From positions 124,001 to 188,000 of the forward strand of contig NZ_MVIJ01000002.1 of assembly GCF_002086735.1 (NCBI RefSeq): 64,000 nucleotides of DNA, read 5' to 3'. Both the position numbers and the translations under genes were made by a program. The notes beneath the pieces are model-generated. The model worked only from the letters and a program-made list of their open reading frames with translations, was not told the origin of the DNA and made no database searches. Shown here in pieces: positions 32,846 through 40,627 of this stretch; the stretch's first letter is position 1; the number at the start of each line of letters is the position of its first letter. This stretch comes from Mycobacterium scrofulaceum (GTDB taxonomy: Bacteria; Actinomycetota; Actinomycetes; Mycobacteriales; Mycobacteriaceae).

Positions 32846-34203
32846 GCGCGGGCCCCTTGCAGGTAATCGGCCCACAAGTTCAGCAGCGCGCGCTGGTTGT
32901 GCTCGTTGTAGCCGACCTGCGCGCGTCCCGGACCGTGGAACGACTCAGGCGGCAGCGGTTCGACCACGGGGCCGCCGTCGGGCAGCAGGCCCATCCGGCT
33001 GTTGAGCAGCAGCCGCCGCGCCATGGATCCGCCGGCCGTCGTGGTCAGCGACACCCAGTTCTCAACGTCGTCCTGCTCGAACATGCCGGTCGAGCCGAAA
33101 CACATCAAATACGCCTTGTACGAATCCTGTTTGTACTGGTCGGGAGCGGCGGAGTCCACCGCGAACCACGAGCAGACCTCGGTTTCGTTCTCGCTGATCG
33201 GCTGCCAGAGCCGGATCGAGATGAACGGCAGGGTCTCGTCGGCCCGGCCGTCACGCACCTTGGGCCAGTTGTGCACGAAGCTGAGATTCGGAAAGCAGGT
33301 GGCGGCCGAGATCATGAAACCGTCCTCACCGACCATCCGCTGTTGCCGCGGCGTCCAGACGCCTTTGACGCGGCCGATCATCTCGTCGGGATAGCCGACG
33401 TAGCGCATCCTCTCGTCGAAGCTGCCCGGGGGAAGTTTGTAGGTGGTGCCCCCGCCGCGGTGCGCCCAGTAGGTGGCGCCGTCCTTGCGCTTCTGCGCTT
33501 TCGGCTCGCGGAACAGGCCGATGTCGACGATCGACGCGTGGGTGTGCGGCGTGTGGTACATGTCGCCGGCGAAGTTCTCGGCACCGATCTTCCAGTTGGC
33601 CTTGATGCGCCAGCGCTGCGGCCCCCGCACTTCCAGGCCCCCGGCGCTCTGTTTGGTGTAGAAGTCCAGATAGAACCTGAAGTCGCCGAGGAAGTCCTCG
33701 AGCGGTTCGGCGTCGGCGTCCATGTTGATGAACAGCAGGCCGTTGTAGCTCGCGAATTGCGGTGCGAGCAGCAAGTTTTGGGTGCTTCTGGGGTACCCCT
33801 CCTCGCCGCCGTAGGCCTCCCGGTGGAACGGCAGGCCGGTGAGCCGGCCGTCGTTGCGGTAGGTCCAGCCGTGATACGGGCAGCGGAAATTGGAGGCGTT
33901 GCCCATCTCGGCGCGGCACACCTGCATGCCGCGGTGCAAGCACATGTTGAACAGCGCCCGCACCTGGCCCCCGGCGTCGCGCGTGATGATGAAGGAGTCG
34001 TCGAGGACCCGGCGCACGACGTAGTCGCCGTCCCGCGGAATCTCGGACTCGTGCGCCACGAACGTCCACGCCCGGCCGAACAGTCGCTCCTTCTCGAGCG
34101 CGAACAGTTCCCTGTCGTTGTAGACGTGGGCGGGGATCATCCCCTCGCGGACGGCGGCGAATACGTGGTCCAGGCCGTCGATGGCCTCGCGCCGGACTGT
34201 CAC
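32842..34203 (-). CDS. Ring-hydroxylating dioxygenase, Rieske alpha subunit
   Basis: 453 residues. Rieske [2Fe-2S] ligands Cys88, His90, Cys108, His111 (NMCLHR and CPYHGWTY), and mononuclear iron ligands in ENFAGDMYHTPHTH (bridging Asp214, His217, His222). It adds both atoms of oxygen to an aromatic ring to make a cis-dihydrodiol. Electron donors (ferredoxin, reductase) are not in the operon. Substrate unknown; benzoate-, biphenyl- and phenylpropionate-type are all possible. First gene of a seven-gene minus-strand operon. Confidence 0.95.
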   Translation of the reverse strand: MTVRREAIDGLDHVFAAVREGMIPAHVYNDRELFALEKERLFGRAWTFVAHESEIPRDGDYVVRRVLDDSFIITRDAGGQVRALFNMCLHRGMQVCRAEMGNASNFRCPYHGWTYRNDGRLTGLPFHREAYGGEEGYPRSTQNLLLAPQFASYNGLLFINMDADAEPLEDFLGDFRFYLDFYTKQSAGGLEVRGPQRWRIKANWKIGAENFAGDMYHTPHTHASIVDIGLFREPKAQKRKDGATYWAHRGGGTTYKLPPGSFDERMRYVGYPDEMIGRVKGVWTPRQQRMVGEDGFMISAATCFPNLSFVHNWPKVRDGRADETLPFISIRLWQPISENETEVCSWFAVDSAAPDQYKQDSYKAYLMCFGSTGMFEQDDVENWVSLTTTAGGSMARRLLLNSRMGLLPDGGPVVEPLPPESFHGPGRAQVGYNEHNQRALLNLWADYLQGARA

Positions 34204-34515
34204 GGTAACCGCCTCACGCCGCCGTTTATCTGCTCTGCAGAGATGCCTTCCGCTAAGTAGAATCCCGCATCCACCCGCCGCCGGTCAAACACCCACGGAT
34301 AGTGCCGCTCACCCGGCACTATCCGTGGTCAGGTATTTACAAGAATGCTTTGTGGTAACTCACAGGTTGCTACCAAACACGCGGCCAGAATGCCGGGATA
34401 CGGTGGTCACGTCAGCTCTGCTGCGCAGGTGAGCGCGCGGTTAACCAAGGGGTAACGAGTCGATTCTGCGTGCGTTGCTATCCGTCGGCGGCGCATCTGA
34501 GGGAGGACTGGTGCA
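34204..34515. other. Divergent spacer between dioxygenase operon and Rieske-DUF2231 gene
   Basis: No gene seen in 312 bases. AT content is higher than around it (34331-34400). It holds the 15-bp inverted repeat at 34293-34328 and a GGTTAACCAAGGGGTAACG patch at about 34439-34457, whose GGGTA could be a SigF/SigB-type -10, though the -35 spacing is poor. Confidence 0.5.
34293..34328. repeat. Perfect 15-bp inverted repeat in a divergent promoter region
   Basis: Arms CCACGGATAGTGCCG and CGGCACTATCCGTGG with the 6-base loop CTCACC. As both flanking genes start here and read away, it does not terminate either. It may be an operator for the dioxygenase operon, an attenuator or the end of an unrecognised small RNA. 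Confidence 0.55.
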
Positions 34516-35487
34516 ATGGCTGCTCGATCACCGGATGGTCGGTTGCAGAAACTCGGAGCGCGAGTGGTGTCCGCCATCGGGCGTCAAGAGTGGCTGGACC
34601 GGCCGAGCTACCGGTTCGAGCACCTGCTGAGCTTCGCATTCAACGGCTTGGGTAGCGCGCGCAACACCGTTACCAACGCGCTGCACGGAGTGTGGCTCGG
34701 CCACCCGGTGCACCCGCCCCTGGCGTCGCTGACGAGTGGCGCGCTGGGCACCACCGTCGCGCTGGACGCCCTCAGCCTGCTGCCCGGGCAGCCCGCGACC
34801 GAGGTGCGCGACGCGTCGAAGTTCGCGTCGCGCGCCCTGGGGGTGGGGATCCTGGCCAGCATCGGGTCGGCCGTCACCGGCGTCACCGACTGGCAGCACA
34901 CCCACGAGGCCGACCGCCGGGTCGGCGCCGTGCACGGGCTGGTGAACCTGGCCGCCACCGCGCTGTACGCGCAATCCTGGTGGGAGCGCCGCCGGGGCCG
35001 GCACGGCCGCGGCATCGCCCTGACCGCACTCGGTTACGGCATCACCGTCGCGGGCAGCTACCTCGGCGGGGCGTTGGTGTTCGAGTCCGGTGTCGGCATC
35101 GACCAGTCGGGCGCGCGGCTGCGTACCACGCAATGGACGCCGGTGCTCCCCGCGAGTTCCCTGAACGGGAAGCCGGTGCGGGTGGAGGTCGACGGGGTGG
35201 GTCTGGTGGTGTGTCAGACCAAGCCGGGGGAGGTCGCGGCGTTCGGGGAACTGTGCCCGCACCTGGCGGCTCCCATGGCCGACGGCTGGGTCGACCGCGG
35301 CCGGCTCGTATGCCCTTGGCACGGTTCGTGGTTCGCGGCCGAGTCGGGAGACGTCCTGCGCGGCCCCGCGGCGGCCCCGCTGCCGTGCTATCAGGCCAGA
35401 TTGGTCAACGGAATGGTCGAGGTTCGAGGCGAGCCCGAGCCCGCGCTCGGTGGAGCGGCGGGAATCGGAGAAGGGGAAGGCAAATGA
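34516..35487 (+). CDS. DUF2231 membrane protein with C-terminal Rieske domain
   Basis: 323 residues. The N-terminal half is DUF2231 with four hydrophobic segments (HPVHPPLASLTSGALGTTVA, ALGVGILASIGSAVTGVTDW, HGLVNLAATALYAQSWW, IALTALGYGITVAGSYLGG). The C-terminal 110 residues are a Rieske fold with CPHLAAPM and CPWHGSWF as cluster ligands. It likely passes electrons at the membrane; the partner may be the hemerythrin-like protein encoded by the overlapping next gene. Strong GGGAGGA-type ribosome site. Confidence 0.88.
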   Translation: MAARSPDGRLQKLGARVVSAIGRQEWLDRPSYRFEHLLSFAFNGLGSARNTVTNALHGVWLGHPVHPPLASLTSGALGTTVALDALSLLPGQPATEVRDASKFASRALGVGILASIGSAVTGVTDWQHTHEADRRVGAVHGLVNLAATALYAQSWWERRRGRHGRGIALTALGYGITVAGSYLGGALVFESGVGIDQSGARLRTTQWTPVLPASSLNGKPVRVEVDGVGLVVCQTKPGEVAAFGELCPHLAAPMADGWVDRGRLVCPWHGSWFAAESGDVLRGPAAAPLPCYQARLVNGMVEVRGEPEPALGGAAGIGEGEGK

Positions 35488-35969
35488 ACGCTTACGACGT
35501 CCTGAAAGAACACCACATCGTGATCAAAGGCCTCGGTCGCAAGATCAGCGAGGCGCCGGTGAACAGCGAAGAGCGGCATGCCCTGTTCGACGACATGCTG
35601 ATCGAGCTCGACATTCACTTTCGCATCGAGGACGACCTGTACTACCCGGCCCTCAAGGACGCCACCAAGCTGATCGCGGTCGCCCACGCGGAACACCGCC
35701 AGGTGGTCGACCAGCTCTCCGTTCTGCTCAAGACTCCGCAGAGCTCGCCGGGTTACGAGGACGAATGGAACTCCTTCAAGACCGTGCTCGAGGCGCACGC
35801 CGACGAGGAGGAGCGCGACCTGATTCCGGCTCCGCCCGAGGTGAAGATCACCGACGCGGAGCTCGAGGAACTGGGCAACAAGATGGCCGCGAAGATGGAG
35901 CAATACCGGGGCTCCGCGCTGTACAAGATGCGGACCAAGGGGCGCGCGGCGCTGGTGCGCTCGCTGTAA
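35484..35969 (+). CDS. Hemerythrin-like HHE protein
   Basis: 161 residues; ATG overlaps the upstream stop (ATGA), with AAGGGGAAGG before it. Di-iron His/Glu pattern: EHHIVIKG, DIHFRIEDDLYYPAL, AHAEHRQVVDQL, EAHADEEERDLIP. HHE proteins bind O2, NO or peroxide; mycobacterial members influence redox resistance and SigF responses. Coupling to the Rieske protein suggests a redox pair. Confidence 0.9.
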   Translation: MNAYDVLKEHHIVIKGLGRKISEAPVNSEERHALFDDMLIELDIHFRIEDDLYYPALKDATKLIAVAHAEHRQVVDQLSVLLKTPQSSPGYEDEWNSFKTVLEAHADEEERDLIPAPPEVKITDAELEELGNKMAAKMEQYRGSALYKMRTKGRAALVRSL

Positions 35970-36030
35970 CGCCGGCCGCCCCGCCCATTCGCTCCGGTGC
36001 GCGGGGCCGTCCAGAGTAGCGTCTCGACTC

Positions 36031-36786
36031 ATGAACCCCGGGTGTGTCGCGTCTCAGGGTGACATCACGGCCGAGATCGCCGCCATCGCAGCCGAATACC
36101 GGGGGAGCGAGGCGCTGCCGCGGCTCGACTACCCGCCCTACCGCGGCACCGCCCTGCGCCACCCCAACCAGCCCCTGGTTTCGGTCGATCCCGAAGAGGT
36201 CGAACGCTGGGCGCCATGCTTCGGCCAGCAGGACGTGGACCCGCTCGAGGCCGACCTGACGGCCGGCCACCCGGGCCCGCCCCAGGGGGAGCGCTTGATC
36301 GTCGCGGGGCGCGTGCTCGACGGGTCGGGCCGACCGGTGGCGGGGCAGCTGATGGAGATCTGGCAGGCCAACGCCGCCGGCCGCTACCGCCACCAGCGCG
36401 ACCGGCACCCGGCCCCGCTCGACCCCAACTTCACCGGCGCCGGGCGGTGCCTGACCGGGTCCGACGGCTCGTACCGCTTCCTGACCATCAAGCCCGGCCC
36501 GTACCCGTGGCGCAACCACCGCAACGCGTGGCGCCCCGCGCACATCCACTTCTCCGTCTTCGGGACCGCGTTCCCGCAGCGCCTGGTCACCCAGATGTAC
36601 TTCCCCGGCGACCCGCTGTTCGACCTGGACCCGATCTTCCAGTCCGTCCTCGACCCCGCCGCGCGCCGACTCCTGATCGCCCGCTACGACCACGACCTCA
36701 CCGAGCCGGAGTACGCGACCGGCTATCGGTGGGACGTCGTGCTGGGCGGTGACGCCCGGACGCCGACCGAGGCCGACGATGGGTGA
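36031..36786 (+). CDS. pcaH: Protocatechuate 3,4-dioxygenase beta subunit
   Basis: 251 residues. Intradiol dioxygenase: GERLIVAGRVLDGSGRPVAG, LMEIWQANAAGRYRH, and the Fe(III) ligands two Tyr (in GPYPWRN and later) and two His in RPAHIHFSVFG. With PcaG it opens the ring of protocatechuate between the hydroxyls to 3-carboxymuconate. It is long enough to include the N-terminal beta-type extension. Overlaps pcaG by 8 bases. Confidence 0.93.
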   Translation: MNPGCVASQGDITAEIAAIAAEYRGSEALPRLDYPPYRGTALRHPNQPLVSVDPEEVERWAPCFGQQDVDPLEADLTAGHPGPPQGERLIVAGRVLDGSGRPVAGQLMEIWQANAAGRYRHQRDRHPAPLDPNFTGAGRCLTGSDGSYRFLTIKPGPYPWRNHRNAWRPAHIHFSVFGTAFPQRLVTQMYFPGDPLFDLDPIFQSVLDPAARRLLIARYDHDLTEPEYATGYRWDVVLGGDARTPTEADDG

Positions 36787-37351
36787 ATGTGCGTGCACGC
36801 CAGGGCAGACGGTGGGCCCCTTCCTCGACCTAGGCTTGCCCTATCCCGGTGACAGCGCCCTGGTCGGCGACGGGCGGCCGGGCGCCCTCCGGCTGCGCGG
36901 CACGGTCTACGACGGCGCCGGCGACGGCGTGCCGGACGCCCTGGTCGAGCTGTGGCAAACCGACGGCAGCGGGCGGATAGTGCGACGGCCCGGTTCGCTG
37001 CGCCGCGGCGATCGCGACGATGCCGCGTTCACGGGATGGGGTCGCTGCGCGACCGATCCCGCCGGTCATTACGGCTTCACCACCGTGGCGCCCGGCTCGG
37101 CGGGCGACGGGCGGCCGCCGTTCTTCGCCCTCACCGTGTTCGCGCGGGGCCTGCTGGACCGATTGTTCACCCGCGCCTACCTGCCCGGCGGCGACCCGGG
37201 CGCCGATCCGCTGCTGGCGGGCCTCGACGCCGGGCGGCGCGCCACGCTGCTCTGCGTCGCCGAAACGGATTGCCCGGGTTACCGTTTCGACATCCACCTG
37301 CAGGGCCCGCGTGAAACGGTGTTCCTGGCGTACCGGGACGGCGGACGATGA
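36779..37351 (+). CDS. pcaG: Protocatechuate 3,4-dioxygenase alpha subunit
   Basis: 190 residues from the ATG at 36779 (MGECACTPGQTVGPFLDLGL). TPGQTVGPF is the alpha-subunit opening; LRGTVYDGAGDGVPDALVEL and the lack of paired His ligands fit the non-catalytic alpha chain. It completes the active site of PcaH in the alpha-beta protomer. Overlaps pcaH by 8 bases and pcaB by 4 (ATGA). Confidence 0.93.
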   Translation: MGECACTPGQTVGPFLDLGLPYPGDSALVGDGRPGALRLRGTVYDGAGDGVPDALVELWQTDGSGRIVRRPGSLRRGDRDDAAFTGWGRCATDPAGHYGFTTVAPGSAGDGRPPFFALTVFARGLLDRLFTRAYLPGGDPGADPLLAGLDAGRRATLLCVAETDCPGYRFDIHLQGPRETVFLAYRDGGR

Positions 37352-38577
37352 CCAACCTGTTGTGGCCGGGAGACCATCGCGCCGGCGAGCACATGAGCGA
37401 CCGGGCGCTGCTGGCGTCGATGGTCGCGGTGGAATCCGCCTGGCTGGACGCCCTGGTGGCCGCGGGCCTGGCGCCCCGGGAGTGCGACGGCGCCGATCTG
37501 CCGATGTTGTTGACCGCCAACGATTGTGAAGCCGTGGCGGTCGCCGCCGAGGGCGGCGGCAACCCGGTGATCGGCCTCGTCGCCCTGCTGCGGGAGCGTG
37601 CCGCGCCGGCCGTGGCGCCGTGGATTCATCGCGGCCTGACCAGTCAGGACGTCCTGGACACCGGACTGATGCTCGGCGTGCGCGAGGTCGCGGGCGAGCT
37701 GGCCGCGCAGCTCAGGGGCCAGGCCTTGACGCTGACCGAACTCGCGGCCCTGCACCGGGGGACGCCCATGGTGGCACGCACCCTCACCCAGGACGCGGCG
37801 CCGACCACGTTCGGGGCGAAGGTGGCCGGCTGGCTGAACGGCGTCGTGGACGCCTTCGAGGGGTTGGCCACGCTCACCACACCCGTCCAGATCGGCGGGG
37901 CCGCCGGAACATTGGCGGCCACCACCGAGCTCGCCGCGCTGGTGACCGGCACCGACGACCCGGCCGTGGTCTCCGCCGGTTTGGTGCGTAACGCGGCAAC
38001 GGCGTTGGGTTTGGTCGCCCGGTTCCCCTGGCACACGACGCGGACCCCGGTCACCGCCGCCGCGGACGCGTTCGTCGGCTGCACCGACGCGTGGGGCCGG
38101 ATCGCCGCGGACCTCGTCACCATGGCCCGCCCGGAGATCGGTGAGCTGAGCGAGCCGGGCGGCGAGCACCGCGGACGTTCGTCGGCGATGCCGCACAAAC
38201 GAAATCCCGTGTTGTCCATCCTGATTCGCCGGGCCGCGGTGTCCGCGCCGCAGCTGGCGGCGACCCTGCACACCGCCGCGGCGCTGGCCAACGACGAGCG
38301 GCCGGACGGCGCATGGCACGCCGAATGGGACACCCTGCGCACCCTGGCCCGGCGCACCGTCGTCGCCGGGTCGCAGTGCGGCGAGCTGCTGGCGGGGCTG
38401 GCGGTGCACGCCGAGCGGATGTCGGAGAACCTGGACGCCGCCGACGTGTTGGGGGAACAACAGGCGATCGCCGAGCTGGTCGGGGAGCCGCCGTCGCCGA
38501 CCTACTTCGGTGCGGTGGACCGGCTGATCGACGAGAGCCTGGACCGCGCCCGGCGAACGCTCGGTCAGCGCTGGTAG
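37348..38577 (+). CDS. pcaB: 3-carboxy-cis,cis-muconate cycloisomerase
   Basis: 409 residues. Fumarase/aspartase superfamily: HRGLTSQDVLDTGLML early, and the signature SSAMPHKRNPVLSILI with the mobile catalytic loop. It converts 3-carboxy-cis,cis-muconate to the 4-carboxymuconolactone, the step after PcaHG. pcaC/pcaD are not downstream: the next gene is convergent, so the later pathway steps must be elsewhere. Overlaps the TetR gene end by 13 bases. Confidence 0.93.
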   Translation: MTNLLWPGDHRAGEHMSDRALLASMVAVESAWLDALVAAGLAPRECDGADLPMLLTANDCEAVAVAAEGGGNPVIGLVALLRERAAPAVAPWIHRGLTSQDVLDTGLMLGVREVAGELAAQLRGQALTLTELAALHRGTPMVARTLTQDAAPTTFGAKVAGWLNGVVDAFEGLATLTTPVQIGGAAGTLAATTELAALVTGTDDPAVVSAGLVRNAATALGLVARFPWHTTRTPVTAAADAFVGCTDAWGRIAADLVTMARPEIGELSEPGGEHRGRSSAMPHKRNPVLSILIRRAAVSAPQLAATLHTAAALANDERPDGAWHAEWDTLRTLARRTVVAGSQCGELLAGLAVHAERMSENLDAADVLGEQQAIAELVGEPPSPTYFGAVDRLIDESLDRARRTLGQRW

Positions 38578-39212
38578 ATGCTGGCCAGCCAGATGTGCAG
38601 CAGCGTGTCGACCGCCCGGTCCTCGGGCATCGCCTCGTCCTCGGCGGTGAACGTCGCGGCCATCACCCGCTCGCTCAACATGTTGAGGGCGACCGACAGC
38701 TGTTCGGCCGGGACGGTGTCGGGGGCGGCGCCCCGACCGCGCTCCGCCTTGATGGCCGCCGTGGTCAACGAGATCCACCGCTGCATGAGCGTGGACCACA
38801 ACTGCCGCACCTCCGGGTTGGTCGCCTTCGCCGCGGCGCCGGCCACGGCGACCGCCGGATGCGAACCCGACACCTCGAAGAACGCCTCGATGCGCGCGCG
38901 CCACAGCTCCGCCGGGTCGCCGGAGGAGATGCCGCCGAGCGCCCTGAGGGCCGCCTGCGCCTTGCTGTTCATCTGGTCGAGCAGCGACAGCAGCACCGCG
39001 TTCTTCGACGGGAAATAGAAGTAGAAGGTGGGCCGCGAAATCCCCGCGCCCTTTGCTAGATCGTCCACCGAAAAGTCGGCCAGCGGCCGTTCCTGCAGAA
39101 GCCGCTCCGCGGTGGCCAGGATCGCCCGCTCCCGGTCGTCGCCCGAGTGCGGCGCCGACCGGCGGCCCCGCGAGGCATGCAGGTACTTGGTCTGTGTCGG
39201 GAGGTTGGACAC
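38565..39212 (-). CDS. EthR-like TetR-family regulator
   Basis: 215 residues from the GTG at 39212 (VSNLPTQTKYLHASRGRRSA). It is close to M. tuberculosis EthR (216 residues) from memory: GDDRERAILATAERLL, ISRPTFYFYFPSKNAVLLSL, and late RAVDTLLHIWLASIYQ. EthR binds repeated sites cooperatively and represses a Baeyer-Villiger monooxygenase. No such gene is adjacent, but two TGTCGATTAAG repeats lie just upstream. The longer minus-strand reading to 39728 is not supported. It may control pca genes, itself or a distant target. Confidence 0.9.
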   Translation of the reverse strand: MSNLPTQTKYLHASRGRRSAPHSGDDRERAILATAERLLQERPLADFSVDDLAKGAGISRPTFYFYFPSKNAVLLSLLDQMNSKAQAALRALGGISSGDPAELWRARIEAFFEVSGSHPAVAVAGAAAKATNPEVRQLWSTLMQRWISLTTAAIKAERGRGAAPDTVPAEQLSVALNMLSERVMAATFTAEDEAMPEDRAVDTLLHIWLASIYQR

Positions 39213-39252
39213 GCCCGTTACTGTTGGGCACGCCGATATACGCGAACGAAAC

Positions 39253-39285
39253 TGTCGATTAAGCCCAGCAAGAATGTCGATTAAG
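39253..39285. promoter_or_regulatory. Direct repeat TGTCGATTAAG, candidate EthR-like operator
   Basis: TGTCGATTAAG at 39253-39263 and 39275-39285, exactly 22 bases apart (two helical turns). The second copy continues into TTCGAC, making GTCGA-TTAAGT-TCGAC. EthR operators contain repeated TGTCGA elements. It lies 41 bases upstream of the EthR-like start. Confidence 0.6.
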
Positions 39286-39366
39286 TTCGACGCCTTTCTT
39301 CGCGGCCGCCGAGGCATTTGCTGACCCGATTCCCCGCGCCGGCCCGGCCGACGAACGGCCCCGCGA

Positions 39367-39386
39367 TTCGGGACTTCCGCCCCTAC
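39367..39386 (+). promoter_or_regulatory. DosR box upstream of the Rv1738/Rv0079-like operon
   Basis: TTCGGGACTTCCGCCCCTAC fits the published DosR palindrome TTSGGGACTWWAGTCCCSAA, with GGG and CCC eight bases apart. A weaker version (CCG-ACGAACGG-CCC, 39345-39364) lies one to two turns upstream, the paired layout seen at strong DosR promoters. The box ends 33 bases before the ATG at 39420. Confidence 0.75.
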
Positions 39387-39419
39387 TCCGGCCCGTGGCC
39401 GGAATGGTCGCATCTGGTG

Positions 39420-39701
39420 ATGACGAAGAGCGACCAAGGCACGAAGTCGTGCCACATCGACGTGCTGGTCGAAGAGCGCGAGGAGAAAACCCGGGCCAAG
39501 GCGCGGCTGTCCTGGGCGGGCAGCACGCTCGTCGGCGTGGGCGTGGCGCGCCTCGACCCGGCCGACCCGCCCGTGGCCGCGATCGGTGACGAGCTCGCCA
39601 TCGCGCGCGCCCTGTCCGACCTGGCGAACCAGCTGTTCGCCGCGACATCCACCGACATCCGGGCCAGCACGCACGAACCCGTCACGGGTCTGCACCGCTG
39701 A
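39420..39701 (+). CDS. DUF1876 protein, Rv1738-like dormancy protein
   Basis: 93 residues from the ATG at 39420 (MTKSDQGTKSCHIDVLVEER). From memory it parallels Rv1738 (94 residues): TRAKARLSWAGSTLVGVGVA, then RLDPADPPVAAIGDELAIAR and LSDLANQLF. Rv1738 has a hibernation-factor-like fold and is among the most strongly hypoxia-induced genes. The frame is open back to 39318, but that would place the DosR box inside the coding region, so the shorter start is right. The HPF-like gene follows after 29 bases. Confidence 0.9.
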   Translation: MTKSDQGTKSCHIDVLVEEREEKTRAKARLSWAGSTLVGVGVARLDPADPPVAAIGDELAIARALSDLANQLFAATSTDIRASTHEPVTGLHR

Positions 39702-39730
39702 GCGACCGCGACCAACAGCGAGAGCCACCG

Positions 39731-40534
39731 ATGAGACAACGCCCCGACCTACCGGCCGTCCTCGACGTCCAGGTGACGACGCACGGCCAGCTGCCCGGCG
39801 CCGACGACTATGCCCGCACCAAGATCGGTGAGCTCGGCCACCTTTGCCACGAACCGGTGCTGCACGCCCACGTCAGGCTGAGCGAGCACGGCGACCCCGC
39901 GGTGGCCCGCCGGGTGATCGCGCAGGCCAATCTCGACGTCAACGGCCGACCGGTGCGTGCGCAGGTGGAAGGCGTCACCGCGCGGGAGGCGATCGATCGT
40001 CTCGAGGCGCGGTTGCGCCGGCAATTGGAACGCGCCGCCGAACACTGGGAGGCCAAGCGGGGCGGTGTCCCCGGCCGCGGCCCCCGCGAATGGCGGCACG
40101 AAACGGAGCCGACGCACCGGCCGAAGTACTTCCCCCGGCCCGAAGGCGAACGCCGAATCATGCGGCACAAGTCCTACAGCCTGCCCACCTGCACGGTCGA
40201 AGAGGCCGCGCTGGAGATGGAGCAACTGGACTACGACTTCCACCTCTTCACCGAGGAGGGCACCCGGCGGGACAGCGTCATCTATCGCGAAGGCCCGGCC
40301 GAATACCGCCTGGCACAGGTCGATCCGGCCGCCGCCGACGAGCTGGCGCCCTTCCAGCTGCCGCTGACCATCAGCCCGCAGCCGGCCCCGCGGCTGACCG
40401 TCGACCAGGCCATCGAACGGATCGGGCTGCTCGGGCTGCCCTTCATGTTCTTCGTCGACACCGCCCGGGACCGGGGGAGCGTGTTGTACCACCGCTACGA
40501 CGGGCACTACGGGCTGATCACACCGGCCAGCTGA
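39731..40534 (+). CDS. Rv0079-like ribosome hibernation/translation inhibitor
   Basis: 267 residues. The N-terminal 110 resemble an HPF/RaiA sigma54-modulation fold (LPAVLDVQVTTHGQLPGADD, NLDVNGRPVRAQVEGVTARE). The C-terminal half has two copies of the short HPF C-terminal module (RHKSYSLPTCTVEEAALEME, LDYDFHLFTEEGTRRDSVIY; then LTVDQAIERIGLLGLPFMFF, VLYHRYDGHYGLITP). M. tuberculosis Rv0079 is a DosR-regulated protein that slows translation. Likely co-transcribed with the DUF1876 gene from the box at 39367. Confidence 0.88.
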   Translation: MRQRPDLPAVLDVQVTTHGQLPGADDYARTKIGELGHLCHEPVLHAHVRLSEHGDPAVARRVIAQANLDVNGRPVRAQVEGVTAREAIDRLEARLRRQLERAAEHWEAKRGGVPGRGPREWRHETEPTHRPKYFPRPEGERRIMRHKSYSLPTCTVEEAALEMEQLDYDFHLFTEEGTRRDSVIYREGPAEYRLAQVDPAAADELAPFQLPLTISPQPAPRLTVDQAIERIGLLGLPFMFFVDTARDRGSVLYHRYDGHYGLITPAS

Positions 40535-40557
40535 ACACCGCTAGACCAACTGAATCC

Positions 40558-40594
40558 GCGGCGGTCCCGGCATCCCCCTGTCCGGGACCGCCGC
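40558..40594. terminator. Bidirectional terminator, 13-bp stem
   Basis: Arms GCGGCGGTCCCGG (40558-40570) and CCGGGACCGCCGC (40582-40594) with the loop CATCCCCCTGT, between the convergent HPF-like and Rv2629-like genes. Confidence 0.85.
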
Positions 40595-40627
40595 CTCAAA
40601 ATCTTTGCGGCTCAGTATTTTTCGCTC

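Noticed and set aside
37279..39231. 650-codon minus-strand frame opposite pcaG/pcaB
   Set aside because: Shadow of pcaB and of the EthR-like gene in a different frame; Gly/Arg/His-rich with no domain.
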